A DNA stretch of 36,600 nucleotides from Lachnospiraceae bacterium Zagget2 (GTDB lineage Bacteria; Bacillota; Clostridia; Lachnospirales; Lachnospiraceae). The DNA is taken from the NCBI GenBank assembly GCA_001941045.1, contig MSHD01000058.1, positions 1-36,600 on the forward strand, given 5' to 3'. Position 1 is the first letter of the stretch; each line of letters begins with the position of its first letter. This document shows positions 1 to 7,803 of this stretch, piece by piece. The translations under genes and the position numbers were made by a program. Under the pieces are notes generated by a model, which saw nothing but the letters and a program-made list of their open reading frames with translations, did not search any database and was not told the origin of the DNA.

Positions 1-35
1 TCTCTTAGTGGCTTACTTAGAGAGCTGCAATGCAA

Positions 36-66
36 AAAAGCCGGATGCACCTCTGCATCCGGCTTA
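36..66 (-). terminator. Rho-independent terminator after the mrp-like gene
   Basis: A perfect 12-bp inverted repeat with a 4-base loop (arms 38-49 and 54-65) is followed, on the minus strand, by a run of T residues. It lies just past the stop of the Mrp-type gene and ends the DUF1653-mrp transcription unit. Confidence 0.85.
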
Positions 67-87
67 AATGTTTACTATATAATTATA

Positions 88-927
88 TCAGCCCCTCACG
101 GAAATCAGCAGATCCTCCGCCGCCGTCAGGTATGCATTCTCCGCCCCGGCAAAGTTTCCGTTTGCGCACTCGGCGAATTTCGGCTCGATCGGCACCTGTC
201 CGAGCACCGGCAGTCCAACCTCTTCCGCCAGCTTTTCAATGCCGCTCTCCCCGAAAATATGCATTTCTTTCCCGCAGTCCGGGCAGACCACATAGCTGTA
301 ATTCTCCACCAGGCCGAGCACCGGAATATGCATGCTCTTCGCCATGTTCAGCGCTTTCTTCACGATCAGGCTGACCAGATCCTGCGGAGAAGTCACAACG
401 ATGATGCCGTCAACCGGCAGGGACTGGAACACTGTCAGCGGTACGTCGCCGGTTCCCGGCGGCATATCGACAAAGAGATAATCGAGATCGCCCCAGATCA
501 CATTGCTCCAGAACTGCTTGACCATATTTGCGAGAATCGGTCCGCGCCAGATGACCGGCGACTCCTCGTCCGGCAGCAGAAGATTGATCGACATGACCGG
601 GATACCGTTCTCCGTCACAACGGGCAGAATGTCTTCCCCGACTGCCTCCGCCGGGCCATGAATCCCGTACATCTTCGGAATCGAAGGACCAGTGATATCC
701 GCATCGAGAATGCCCACCGTATAACCCTGCTTTTTCATAAGATTGGCAAGCGAAGCGGTGATCAATGATTTTCCGACGCCGCCTTTCCCGCTCACGACGG
801 CGATCACTTTCTTTACATGAGATGCCTGGTTCGGCTCCGCGAGCATGCTCTGCGGCTTCGCGGCGCCCGGACATCCCTCGCAGCTCTCTTTGGTACAGCC
901 CTTGCTGCTGCATGATTTCTCAGCCAT
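88..927 (-). CDS. mrp: Mrp/NBP35-family P-loop ATPase (Fe-S cluster carrier)
   Basis: This cytosolic P-loop ATPase belongs to the Mrp/ApbC/NBP35 family, which binds and transfers iron-sulfur clusters. The deviant Walker A motif GKGGVGKS is at residues 47-54, the family signature DMPPGTGD at about 154-161, and the cluster-binding CPDC at about 215-218. The N-terminus (residues 6-19) is also cysteine-rich, as in NBP35-like members. The length of 279 aa is usual for the short bacterial forms that lack the DUF59 domain. The ATG is preceded by a good GAGGAG site. It follows the DUF1653 gene by 27 bp, so the two are probably co-transcribed, and a terminator follows. The substrate protein is unknown. 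Confidence 0.93.
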   Translation of the reverse strand: MAEKSCSSKGCTKESCEGCPGAAKPQSMLAEPNQASHVKKVIAVVSGKGGVGKSLITASLANLMKKQGYTVGILDADITGPSIPKMYGIHGPAEAVGEDILPVVTENGIPVMSINLLLPDEESPVIWRGPILANMVKQFWSNVIWGDLDYLFVDMPPGTGDVPLTVFQSLPVDGIIVVTSPQDLVSLIVKKALNMAKSMHIPVLGLVENYSYVVCPDCGKEMHIFGESGIEKLAEEVGLPVLGQVPIEPKFAECANGNFAGAENAYLTAAEDLLISVRG

Positions 928-954
928 ATCGTCTCTCCTCTTTCTTTTTCCTTT

Positions 955-1479
955 TCAACGAAGCCGCGTCGTCTCGAAGCGCTTCATCATCGACAGACAG
1001 TTCAGGATCTCGTCGTATTTCTCCTGAATGCCCTTCTTCTCCACCACAACGTCCAGCGCGATCGCGATACTGTTCAGCAGGCTCTCATCCATCTGATTCC
1101 GATAACGAATCAGAATATGTGTCTTCTCCTCCAGCGTCTCCGCATCGAGGAATTCCAGCAGAATCGGATTGACCCCGTCCTGCCGCTCTGCCTGCTTTTT
1201 CTCACACGCCGTGGACGCCTGCTCCTCCTTCCGCTCCGGCACATCACTCTGTGGCTCGATCTCTTCAAAGCGATAGATCTGTCCGGCCTGCGGATATTTC
1301 CGGCGATCCACCTCGCCTGTAAACATGTCGTAAGGCCTTGCATACACCCGATAGTCACCGTACAGCGCCTGATAAATCACCAGCCGCTCTCCGGTCTCCG
1401 TGTGCTCCGCCACAGCCAGCGTCTGGTATGTACCACCCTTGAAATGCCTGTAAAACTGTCCGGCCCTGACCTCCCTCAT
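955..1479 (-). CDS. DUF1653 domain protein
   Basis: The N-terminal ~70 residues show the DUF1653 pattern: G-x-F-Y-R-H-F-K-G, then Y-x-x-L-A-V-A-x-H-T-E-T-G-E, then V-I-Y-Q-A-L-Y-G. DUF1653 is a small beta-rich domain of unknown function found widely in Firmicutes. A ~100-residue tail follows, with an acidic linker and a helical end, which is longer than the usual stand-alone domain. The start chosen is the ATG nine bases inside a possible GTG start at 1488, because AAAGGA lies at correct spacing for the ATG and abuts the GTG. It lies directly upstream of the mrp-like gene in the same orientation. Confidence 0.8.
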   Translation of the reverse strand: MREVRAGQFYRHFKGGTYQTLAVAEHTETGERLVIYQALYGDYRVYARPYDMFTGEVDRRKYPQAGQIYRFEEIEPQSDVPERKEEQASTACEKKQAERQDGVNPILLEFLDAETLEEKTHILIRYRNQMDESLLNSIAIALDVVVEKKGIQEKYDEILNCLSMMKRFETTRLR

Positions 1480-1571
1480 GGCCTTCACTTCCTTTCTCAG
1501 TCTTCGATCTACTATAGCACTTTTTTAATCAAATGTAAAACTGTCGTTTACGCATTTTCTGACATAAAAAT

Positions 1572-1594
1572 GGCTCCGGAACATTTCCGGAGCC
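1572..1594 (-). terminator. Terminator downstream of tRNA-Trp
   Basis: A perfect 10-bp inverted repeat (GGCTCCGGAA / TTCCGGAGCC) with a 3-base loop is followed on the minus strand by ATTTTTA. It sits 5 bp past the tRNA-Trp 3' end. Confidence 0.75.
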
Positions 1595-1599
1595 TGAAG

Positions 1600-1672
1600 C
1601 AGGGACAGAAGGACTCGAACCCTCGACATTTGGTTTTGGAGACCAACGTTCTACCGACTGAACTATATCCCT
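1600..1672 (-). tRNA. tRNA-Trp (CCA anticodon)
   Basis: On the minus strand a 73-nt cloverleaf can be read. The acceptor arm AGGGATA pairs with TGTCCCT with a G discriminator, the D-arm is AGTTCAGTCGGTAGAAC, the anticodon loop CTCCAAA carries anticodon CCA, and the T-arm contains GGTTCGAGTCC. The 3' CCA is not encoded. It is a single isolated tRNA with its own terminator, divergent from spoVAE. It is not the insertion site of the nearby element. Confidence 0.95.
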
Positions 1673-1808
1673 ACGCGTCATTGACACCTGCATAATATAG
1701 CACAATTTGCGGAACGTGTCAATGAAAAAATCTTCCCCTTATGTCCGCGCGCCGACTGCATATTTTCCGCTCCCGCGGGGAATACTGCAGACGAGGAGTG
1801 ATAATTCT

Positions 1809-2165
1809 ATGGACTATATCAATGCTTTCTGGATCGGCGGGCTGATCTGCACGCTCGTCCAGATCCTTATGGAAAAGACAAAGCTCATGCCCGGGCGCAT
1901 CATGGTCCTGCTGGTCTGCACAGGAGCGGTCCTCGGAGCGGTCGGCGTCTACAAACCCTTTCTGGATTATGCGGGAGCCGGCGGCAGTGTCCCGCTCACC
2001 GGCTTTGGAAATGTACTCTGGGAGGGCGTAAAGACCGCCGTGGATGAGGAAGGCCTGATCGGCGTCTTCAAGGGCGGTTTCACCGCCGGTTCCGCCGGCA
2101 CCTGCGCGGCGCTCGTCTTCGGCTATCTCGCGAGTCTGATCTTTGACTCTAAAATGAAAAAATAG
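1809..2165 (+). CDS. spoVAE: Stage V sporulation protein AE (SpoVAE)
   Basis: This 118-aa integral membrane protein matches SpoVAE in length and layout. It has an N-terminal hydrophobic helix with C-T-L-V-Q-I-L, a conserved loop with the K-x-K-L-M-P-G-R-I segment, a glycine-rich G-F-G-x-x-L-W-E-G-V-K region, and a C-terminal G-x-F-K-G-G-x-T-A-G-S-A-G helix. SpoVA proteins move dipicolinic acid across the spore membrane. The ATG at 1809 follows GAGGAG; the open frame extends further upstream but that part is unlike the family. SpoVAC and SpoVAD are not beside it here, which is unusual because they normally form one operon. The stop lies 1 bp from the convergent queT stop. Confidence 0.85.
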   Translation: MDYINAFWIGGLICTLVQILMEKTKLMPGRIMVLLVCTGAVLGAVGVYKPFLDYAGAGGSVPLTGFGNVLWEGVKTAVDEEGLIGVFKGGFTAGSAGTCAALVFGYLASLIFDSKMKK

Positions 2166-2166
2166 A

Positions 2167-2649
2167 TCATTCGCGGAAGATCGCACCCTTATAGCGGAGC
2201 AGCACGCTCAGAAGAATGCTTCCCAGCACCCCGATCGCCAGGATCTCTCCGATACCGACCGTCAGCATCATAAAGGGAATCGGGAGATTCGTCCCGTAGC
2301 CGTAACGCAGGACGAACGGTACGATCAGCGTATTCGCAATGATCGGCGGCAGCAGCGCCAGGAAACGGTGTCCGCGCAGCTTCCAGGTCCCGACCACCCC
2401 GATGAGCGTCGCGATGCTGCCGAAAATCACATCCGGCAGAATGCTTCCGCCGATGACGTTCGACAGCAGGCAGCCGATAAACAGCCCCGGTATCGCCGCC
2501 GGTGTGAAATACGGCAGAACCGTCAGTGCCTCAGCAATCCTCGCCTGGATCTCTCCGTAGCTGATCGGCGCGAATACCACGCAGAGCACCACGTAGACGG
2601 CCGCGATCAGCGCAGCCTGGGTCAGAAACAGTGTCTTTTTTTCCTTCAT
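2167..2649 (-). CDS. queT: QueT-family transporter (queuosine precursor ECF S component)
   Basis: This 160-aa protein has five or six hydrophobic helices and the QueT family hallmarks: an A-P-I-S-Y-G-E-I-Q-A-R-I-A-E-A-L-T segment near residue 30, an I-G-C-L-L-S-N segment near 60, and a long P-I-I-A-N-T segment. QueT proteins are substrate-binding S subunits of energy-coupling-factor importers for preQ0/preQ1, precursors of the tRNA base queuosine. The gene has AAAGGAG upstream of its ATG. The element's left attachment core lies only 18-58 bp upstream of the start, inside the leader, so its original promoter has been removed. It converges with spoVAE. Confidence 0.85.
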   Translation of the reverse strand: MKEKKTLFLTQAALIAAVYVVLCVVFAPISYGEIQARIAEALTVLPYFTPAAIPGLFIGCLLSNVIGGSILPDVIFGSIATLIGVVGTWKLRGHRFLALLPPIIANTLIVPFVLRYGYGTNLPIPFMMLTVGIGEILAIGVLGSILLSVLLRYKGAIFRE

Positions 2650-2659
2650 ATTCAGTTGT

Positions 2660-2708
2660 CTCCTTTAGTTTTGTTTTAGGTCAGGAAGGTCTCGAACTGA
2701 CCAATAAG
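2660..2708 (-). promoter_or_regulatory. queT leader: preQ1-riboswitch-like hairpin plus A-rich tail
   Basis: Read on the minus strand, a GGTCAG/CTGACC stem with a 12-nt loop is followed by an A-rich tail ending in AAAACTAAAGGAG, just before queT. Compact preQ1-I riboswitches have this shape: a short stem, a loop that forms a pseudoknot with the tail, and a tail ending AAAACTAA next to the Shine-Dalgarno. QueT genes are classic preQ1 riboswitch targets. The loop here does not match the textbook consensus exactly (GAG in place of UAG). A CCTT in the loop could pair with AAGG of the ribosome site. The class assignment is an inference. Confidence 0.45.
2667..2707. repeat. attL core (41-bp direct repeat)
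   Basis: This 41-bp sequence is identical to 33505-33545. Another 12 bp beyond it match at 10 positions. A tyrosine integrase and an excisionase lie just inside this copy. The interval between the copies (30,838 bp) contains all the accessory genes, while the sequence outside is host-like (queT, secA). The core coincides with the hairpin and A-rich tail of the queT leader. Confidence 0.92.
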
Positions 2709-2778
2709 CTTGTGATTTTCCTTGATAAATCAGGATTTTCACGACCTTATTATTTTTGCCTGCGCTGGTGTTTCAAAG

Positions 2779-2801
2779 CTGCTACACAGTTTTTACACAG
2801 T
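2779..2801 (+). repeat. Left arm-type repeat of the attachment site
   Basis: A 23-bp sequence containing two ACACAG units separated by five T residues is found identically at 33376-33398. Each copy lies inside the element, 71 bp from the left core and 106 bp from the right core. This is where lambda- or Tn916-type integrases have arm-binding sites for their N-terminal domain. The function is inferred. Confidence 0.65.
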
Positions 2802-2874
2802 TTTGCATTTCACTCGTTTCTGCATCGCTTCGTCTGCCACACAAGCCTGTTCAGTTTAACATGTTTCTACGGAT

Positions 2875-4041
2875 TTAGCAATCATTATCGAAGATTTCCT
2901 CCAGCTTTTGCATTTCTTTTGCCTGTGTCTCCGGCAGTACATGTGAATACAGATCCGATGTCATGGCAAGTGTAGCATGCCCTAAAAGAGTTTGCATCAC
3001 CTTCATCGGGATCCCTTTTTCGAGGCCACGCGTCGCAAACGTGTGACGCAATGTGTGAAAAGTAAATTCCGGTATCTCATAACCCTCTGATCGAATACCA
3101 GTCAACATATGTCCCATATCCCTCGATATAGCCTCCTTGCCTATTGGCTTTCCGTTATCCTGTGTAAATACCAGCGTCTCTAATCCATCATAAGGCACCC
3201 AATACGATCCTGCCAGATCTTTCTTCTGCGTTTGCTCAGACAGTTGTTTTTTCAGCACTTCACAGCAAACACCGATCATCGGGATATCCCGCTTTGAGGT
3301 TCTGGTTTTGGGTGTGTCATCAAAATACCCGTTCTCCTTCGTGTATTTCAAAGTGGCAGATACATGAATTAAGTTATTTTCAAAATCTACGTCTTCCCAT
3401 CTTAGACCCCTGATCTCGCCGATCCTCATTCCCGTGCTTAAAGCCGTCTGATACATTCTTGCAAAACGGCTGTGTTGCTCCGTATATTTCATAAAGATTC
3501 GCTGCTCTTCCTCACTCAGCGCAATAATGTCTTTCTTCTCTTTTGCTTTTGGCAAAGTAGTGAGCGTCACCACATTTTTCGATACAATTCCTGATTTCAG
3601 CGCCTGGTCAAGCATCCCATGAAGGACAACCGATACCAATCTGATAGAACCCTGGGAATACCCTTTCTCTGCCATCTGATTATACAGCCGCTGTACATGA
3701 TCTATCTGAATTGCTGTAACACGCATTTTCCCCAACGTAGGTCTAATACGAGCGTTATATGTGTCTCGATAATTTTCTTTTGTTCCTGCCTTCACACGGA
3801 TGCCACGATAGTCTTTCAACCAGATTTCAAACCATTCATCCATAGTCACTTTGCTGTCGGCAGCATATAACTGATGGGTGACTTCATACCGCAGATCGTT
3901 CAGCTTCTGTTCAACTACTTTGAGTTTACGATCATAAATAGGAGGGTATACTGTCCCCTGATACTGAAAGCGCCCCATGTAAAGACCATCAGCCCGCTGC
4001 GTAATTCCTTTCGGAAGTTTTTTCTTCTCTTTTTTCTCCAT
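2875..4041 (-). CDS. int: Tyrosine-family integrase of the element
   Basis: This 388-aa site-specific recombinase has an N-terminal arm-binding domain (about 1-60), a SAM-like core-binding domain (about 65-165), and a C-terminal catalytic domain. The catalytic residues are all visible: Arg206 in T-G-M-R-I-G-E, His329 and Arg332 in H-T-L-R-H, His355 in L-L-G-H-A, and the nucleophile Tyr365 in S-D-L-Y-S-H. It resembles Tn916/ICE- and phage-type integrases. It lies between attL and the excisionase, as expected. The start lacks a Shine-Dalgarno site, and a terminator-like hairpin lies directly upstream, suggesting control of its expression. Confidence 0.95.
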   Translation of the reverse strand: MEKKEKKKLPKGITQRADGLYMGRFQYQGTVYPPIYDRKLKVVEQKLNDLRYEVTHQLYAADSKVTMDEWFEIWLKDYRGIRVKAGTKENYRDTYNARIRPTLGKMRVTAIQIDHVQRLYNQMAEKGYSQGSIRLVSVVLHGMLDQALKSGIVSKNVVTLTTLPKAKEKKDIIALSEEEQRIFMKYTEQHSRFARMYQTALSTGMRIGEIRGLRWEDVDFENNLIHVSATLKYTKENGYFDDTPKTRTSKRDIPMIGVCCEVLKKQLSEQTQKKDLAGSYWVPYDGLETLVFTQDNGKPIGKEAISRDMGHMLTGIRSEGYEIPEFTFHTLRHTFATRGLEKGIPMKVMQTLLGHATLAMTSDLYSHVLPETQAKEMQKLEEIFDNDC

Positions 4042-4045
4042 AAAC

Positions 4046-4074
4046 AGAAAAAGACCGCCAGTTTCCTGACGGTC
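4046..4074 (-). terminator. Attenuator-like hairpin between xis and int
   Basis: On the minus strand a 9-bp stem (GACCGTCAG / CTGGCGGTC, GAAA loop) is followed immediately by TTTTTC. It occupies the whole gap between the excisionase stop and the integrase ATG. It would stop xis transcription before int unless bypassed. Confidence 0.6.
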
Positions 4075-4101
4075 AACTCTCCTTTCTTCTATTCTATTAT
4101 T

Positions 4102-4281
4102 TTAGCCAGTGGTGTTTTCAGAAACCCACTCATCAAATTTCACGCGATCTATCAAAACGCGCCTTCCTATCTGTACTCGCACCTTTGCATCACGCGAAAG
4201 ATTCAGTGCCGTATTGCGTCCAATACCTCCTGCGTACTCTTGAAATTCCGGAATACTCATCAGTCGATTTTTGTTTTCCAT
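4102..4281 (-). CDS. xis: Excisionase (small helix-turn-helix DNA-binding protein)
   Basis: This 59-aa protein has the pattern of Tn916-type Xis and other excisionase/MerR-like winged-helix proteins: S-I-P-E-F-Q-E-Y-A-G-G-I-G-R-N-T-A-L near the N-terminus and I-G-R-R-V-L-I-D-R-V-K-F-D-E-W-V near the C-terminus. Such proteins bind near att sites and bias the integrase towards excision. The ATG at 4281 is preceded by GAGGTG; an upstream in-frame ATG at 4329 has no such site. It is adjacent to int in the same orientation, with a hairpin between them. Confidence 0.85.
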   Translation of the reverse strand: MENKNRLMSIPEFQEYAGGIGRNTALNLSRDAKVRVQIGRRVLIDRVKFDEWVSENTTG

Positions 4282-4370
4282 AATGCGCACCTCGCTTTCT
4301 AAAATTTTTATCGAGTTGTTACATCTCATATAATTTCTTATTTTTTATAGAAATGCCCAGACCATACGAA

Positions 4371-4703
4371 CTACTGTTGCAGTACTTGTCCGGCAAGGTT
4401 TGATAACATATTGTAAAAAACCTTATAATTTTCTATCGCTCGTAAATTTATTGGGTTTAGAAATTTATCCCCATAATAATTCTTTTGGATAATGAACTGT
4501 TTATATCCATATAATTTTCTATTGTCTATGCAATCCTTGCGGAAATAAAGCCCCCGATAGAGCCTCTGAAAATATCAGATCAGATTGTTCTTCCCAAAAT
4601 TATTTTTTATATGGTGGCACATTTGGTTGTTATAGTATTCAGCAACAAAAGCTTGATTTTCATTATTCTTAATATATGCACAATAGTACAACTGCACAAT
4701 GTA
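4371..4703 (-). pseudogene. Remnant of an unrecognised gene with an internal stop
   Basis: On the minus strand one frame is protein-like for about 110 codons, rich in Tyr, Asn, Lys and Ile, and is interrupted by a single TGA at 4575-4577. No start codon with a ribosome site precedes the interruption. The downstream part (67 codons, ending in TAG at 4371) reads like the C-terminus of a real protein. I do not recognise the family. It fills most of the gap between xis and the 637-aa gene; the rest (4282-4370 and 4707-4776) holds only the terminator listed next. It could also be a chance open frame in AT-rich DNA. Confidence 0.3.
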
Positions 4704-4705
4704 TT

Positions 4706-4750
4706 AAAAAATGGCGTCTCCGGCTCACTGCTCGAATACGCCATTTTTTT
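4706..4750 (-). terminator. Terminator after the 637-aa gene
   Basis: An AAAATGGCGT / ACGCCATTTT stem with A and T runs on both sides gives terminator features on both strands. It lies 27 bp past the stop of the large minus-strand gene. Confidence 0.7.
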
Positions 4751-4776
4751 CATCCTGATTCTTGAAAAATGTCACC

Positions 4777-6690
4777 TCACTGAACGCTCGATTCAGAAAT
4801 CGTGTGGGACGCACCTAATCCACACAGTTCATCAAAAGGTTCTTTTTTAATGACCAATACTGTTCTTTTCCCATTACCAAAGCCTCGCTCCACACCGTAC
4901 TGTCGTCCGTCTGGCCTCATTACTAACAGATCTTTGTCCTTCAGAAGAACCTTTAATCGTTCCTCTGAAATATGTGTTTTCTTTTGATCATATGCCTGAA
5001 AATCCTGAAAGAACTCTCTGTAGCCGAGATAATAACACTCTTCTCCTTTATATATCTTTCCAGTATCACGCTTCATATAATGGAAATACGGTTCCTCACC
5101 ATTTCCGTCGGAAAAGAGCGCTTCAATATACTCACCGAATCGCAGCAAAGCCTCTTCCTCTGTCTCGGACTTTGACTCGTAATCCGAAAGTTCTACCTCA
5201 GCTGATGAGAAGAATGCTTTTGCACGCTCTTTCAACCGACATGCCTGTTCCTTCAGCGATAGTTCAACCGAAAGGAAGTAACAAAACGTCTTAATCGACG
5301 CATTCAGCCATTGATAATATGACAATTCAAGCCGTGCAGGCTCACCGGATCCTTTTATAGCTTCCCCCACATCACAGAAGATTTGTTCAACTTCACGAAG
5401 TGCTGTAAAGTCATTGCCGCCATCTCCTCCTGGCCCTCGTAAATTAGCATCCGATATCCTTGACAGGAAATGTATAAAACTCAGCAGGAGATAGGATATC
5501 TCGTTTTTCATCTCTGTCAGGTTCTCTTCTCCTATTTCCCTGATCACATATTTATCTACCTTAAAATCCAATATTTCGTCCGCATTCATGGCTGTTTCTG
5601 TAATAAATACCGGAAAGCAGTAGATCTTTCCGCCTTCCCGATATCCTTGCAGTCTCTTTACAATCCTGCTGTTTCTGTTCAAACTGGTTTTGCTGCTAAA
5701 CACGATCGGAATACTTGCATAGCCGGCATAGTCCGCATACTTTGATTTTACAGAGCTTACGGACACTTCATGCACACCCCTTCCCCGCGGATTTTTCTTC
5801 ATATCCATATAAAACATATTGGAGAACAGGTTCGCAACTGCGCGTTTGTCCCTGCTTCCATAAATATTGATTGCAAATATTGTATCTGGATACGGCTTCG
5901 GTGCATTACCAAACACATAATTCAGCAGGAGTGCATACAATGTATAACTAAAAATACCAATCACGGACGGATTCATTTCCAGACAGTCAAAAAACAGCGA
6001 AAACCCCTTCGTTTTTTCGATCAGTTCATTTTGATTGCACTTGTGATAACCTCCCCCGAATCGGCTAAAACATTTGCCGTTTTCAAGTGTAAGACCATTT
6101 AATATATCATCATTACGTTCTCTCCAGAACTCATCTTGTGTTACTGGCACAAATTCTCTCTTCGATCCATCTTTCTGCCATCCTGTCCTGGGAATCTTTA
6201 ACCCTTCTCTAATCGACTGAACAGCATATTCAAAGTAACGTCTACATAAGGCTAAGAATACCGTTATCTTGCCGGTCCTTACCATACAATATTCATCCAG
6301 ATTGTCCTTAAAATCTTCATCATTGATTTTGAGATTACCAGATTTCAAATCATATTCCGCTTCACACAAAAACGGCTCCTCATCCTCATAGTCATCATAA
6401 GACATGTCCTGGCGGCTAATGATAACGTATTCTATATTCAGAACGAGCTTTTTTTCTGTACACTCCAATAAATCTACGTCCATTATTTGAGGGCATGCAT
6501 TGGCGATCGGAGTCTTATCATTTCCCCATTCTTTCGGCAAATATAAAATCGTTATTTTCTTTTTCCCCTTTATATCAAAACGTTCCTCTTCTCCCGTGAC
6601 ATAGTCGCAGAAGTCAAAGTCCTCTATAAAACGGTGCTTTCTTCTTACCTGATCTATCACATTCCCCATACTGTTTTCTCCACATCCCAT
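4777..6690 (-). CDS. Large DUF927-like replication/ATPase-type protein with a degenerate P-loop
   Basis: This 637-aa protein has no confident family. The middle resembles DUF927-type helicase/ATPase proteins of phages and integrative elements: a G-W-x-x-D-G segment near residue 170 followed by F-V-P-V, then a hydrophobic strand, I-N-I-Y-G-S-R-D-K-R-A, where the family has G-x-S-S-x-G-K-T. The Walker A lysine and threonine are therefore not in the normal arrangement. The C-terminus (about 580-620) has a small regulatory-looking domain ending in R-T-V-L-V-I-K-K. An internal ATG (M-G-N-V-I-D) seven codons in is an alternative start. It is monocistronic, with terminators on both sides. A role in element replication is a guess. 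Confidence 0.5.
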   Translation of the reverse strand: MGCGENSMGNVIDQVRRKHRFIEDFDFCDYVTGEEERFDIKGKKKITILYLPKEWGNDKTPIANACPQIMDVDLLECTEKKLVLNIEYVIISRQDMSYDDYEDEEPFLCEAEYDLKSGNLKINDEDFKDNLDEYCMVRTGKITVFLALCRRYFEYAVQSIREGLKIPRTGWQKDGSKREFVPVTQDEFWRERNDDILNGLTLENGKCFSRFGGGYHKCNQNELIEKTKGFSLFFDCLEMNPSVIGIFSYTLYALLLNYVFGNAPKPYPDTIFAINIYGSRDKRAVANLFSNMFYMDMKKNPRGRGVHEVSVSSVKSKYADYAGYASIPIVFSSKTSLNRNSRIVKRLQGYREGGKIYCFPVFITETAMNADEILDFKVDKYVIREIGEENLTEMKNEISYLLLSFIHFLSRISDANLRGPGGDGGNDFTALREVEQIFCDVGEAIKGSGEPARLELSYYQWLNASIKTFCYFLSVELSLKEQACRLKERAKAFFSSAEVELSDYESKSETEEEALLRFGEYIEALFSDGNGEEPYFHYMKRDTGKIYKGEECYYLGYREFFQDFQAYDQKKTHISEERLKVLLKDKDLLVMRPDGRQYGVERGFGNGKRTVLVIKKEPFDELCGLGASHTISESSVQ

Positions 6691-6718
6691 GATATTTTTC
6701 TAACATTGTATCACAAAA

Positions 6719-6753
6719 CAGACAGTGACAACATATAAATATGCCACTGTCTG
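6719..6753 (-). terminator. Terminator after the DUF5688 gene
   Basis: A perfect 9-bp stem (CAGACAGTG / CACTGTCTG) is followed on the minus strand by TTTTGTG. It lies 10 bp past the DUF5688 stop and upstream of the 637-aa gene. Confidence 0.65.
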
Positions 6754-6762
6754 CGCCCATAT

Positions 6763-7629
6763 TTATTTTTCTAATTTTATATTCCCTGTTAAACGTGAAT
6801 ATCGATACACATTATCCGACAGAAACTCCTCTCTCTTAACAGCATTCCAGTTCACGTGTCTTACAACCTGCCGCAAACCTTCCACATTTGACGGAACCCT
6901 GCGGGTCGGCAATAGCAGCAGCTCGTGTACGGACGACGGCAAAATATAGAAATCTTCATCCACACCCTCCGTGAGTCTGCCTAATAACTCTGGATCAGTA
7001 ATCGCTGCAGCTCCAAGCTCGTTCTCTTTGTTGCTCAAAACATAAAGGGGGACAGTCCCACCGAGTTCTGGAAGCTTCTGTTCCGCCATAACTGCGTCCA
7101 TGGTTTTCAGGTAGTACCCCTGTGCATCCATATTTTCCCTGGCAATCTGCTCCAGTTCTTCCGGCGTGGTACCCCAGTAGTTCATGAGGGCAAGCGGTAT
7201 TTCTGCTGCTGCCATTCCTCCTCCTGCCAACGGAAAATACAGATAATAGAGCTCGGCAAGATCAAGGTAACGCCTGTGAGGAAAGTCTTCAAGGCGCTTC
7301 TGATTCCTCTTATAATTCACAACTTTCTTACAGATCCAGCTGCGAGCCCAATCCCAGTTCAGGATATCATTATCTTCCAGGAAAAATTCTTTACGCTCTT
7401 TCACCTGCTCGAGAATATACTTCACAGCCTGTTCTTCGGTATAATTTTTTCCGCAACTTCGTTCTATATCAACCCAGTACATGATCATGGTCTCTCTGGA
7501 ATCGGGTCTGTCGATTCCAAGTCCCCGCAGAATCTGACCATTATTTTTTTTAGTTTCCACTTCTTTTACAAGAACCCCGCTCATCTCTTCCATGCAGCGC
7601 TTTGCAATGCGTTCTTCCTTTGCGTTCAT
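6763..7629 (-). CDS. DUF5688-family protein
   Basis: This 288-aa soluble protein matches the clostridial DUF5688 family. It has an N-terminal helical part, a D-I-L-N-W-D-W-A-R segment, a P-L-Y-V-L-S-N-K-E-x-x-x-G-A-A-A-I segment near residue 200, and the family's F-Y-I-L-P-S-S-V-H-E-L-L-L-L-P motif near residue 230. The function is unknown. Members are common on integrative elements and plasmids of gut Firmicutes. It follows the 25-aa peptide gene by 14 bp, with its own GGAG site. Confidence 0.75.
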   Translation of the reverse strand: MNAKEERIAKRCMEEMSGVLVKEVETKKNNGQILRGLGIDRPDSRETMIMYWVDIERSCGKNYTEEQAVKYILEQVKERKEFFLEDNDILNWDWARSWICKKVVNYKRNQKRLEDFPHRRYLDLAELYYLYFPLAGGGMAAAEIPLALMNYWGTTPEELEQIARENMDAQGYYLKTMDAVMAEQKLPELGGTVPLYVLSNKENELGAAAITDPELLGRLTEGVDEDFYILPSSVHELLLLPTRRVPSNVEGLRQVVRHVNWNAVKREEFLSDNVYRYSRLTGNIKLEK

Positions 7630-7643
7630 TTCATCTCCTTCAA

Positions 7644-7721
7644 TTATTTACTCTTTTTGATCAGCAGCAGTAATAATACAGCGATCAGTACCACTAAAAT
7701 CTTTCTTACAACAAGGCTCAT
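7644..7721 (-). CDS. 25-aa single-pass membrane peptide
   Basis: A strong GGAAGGAGG site lies 9 bp upstream of the ATG. The product is MSLVVRK, then about 14 hydrophobic residues (mostly Leu, Val and Ile), then IKKSK. This is a minimal one-helix membrane peptide with positive charge at both ends. It lies between a terminator hairpin and the DUF5688 gene in the same orientation. The function is unknown; the layout suits a membrane-active peptide or a translational leader. Confidence 0.6.
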   Translation of the reverse strand: MSLVVRKILVVLIAVLLLLLIKKSK

Positions 7722-7740
7722 AAAATATATCCTCCTTCCA

Positions 7741-7781
7741 AAAAGTGCCGGAGACTGGCTCTTCTCCAGTACCCGGCACTT
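7741..7781 (-). terminator. Terminator/attenuator after the annealing-protein gene
   Basis: A two-part stem (AAGTGCCGG/CCGGCACTT outside and ACTGG/CCAGT inside) is followed on the minus strand by TTTTT. It separates the recombination module from the small membrane peptide and the DUF5688 gene. Confidence 0.75.
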
Positions 7782-7803
7782 CCCTTCTTCCAGCGTCTGC
7801 CAA

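Noticed and set aside
1600-1672. tRNA-Trp as the element's attachment site
   Set aside because: It is about 1 kb outside attL and no part of it is repeated at the right end; the 41-bp repeat in the queT leader explains the boundaries.
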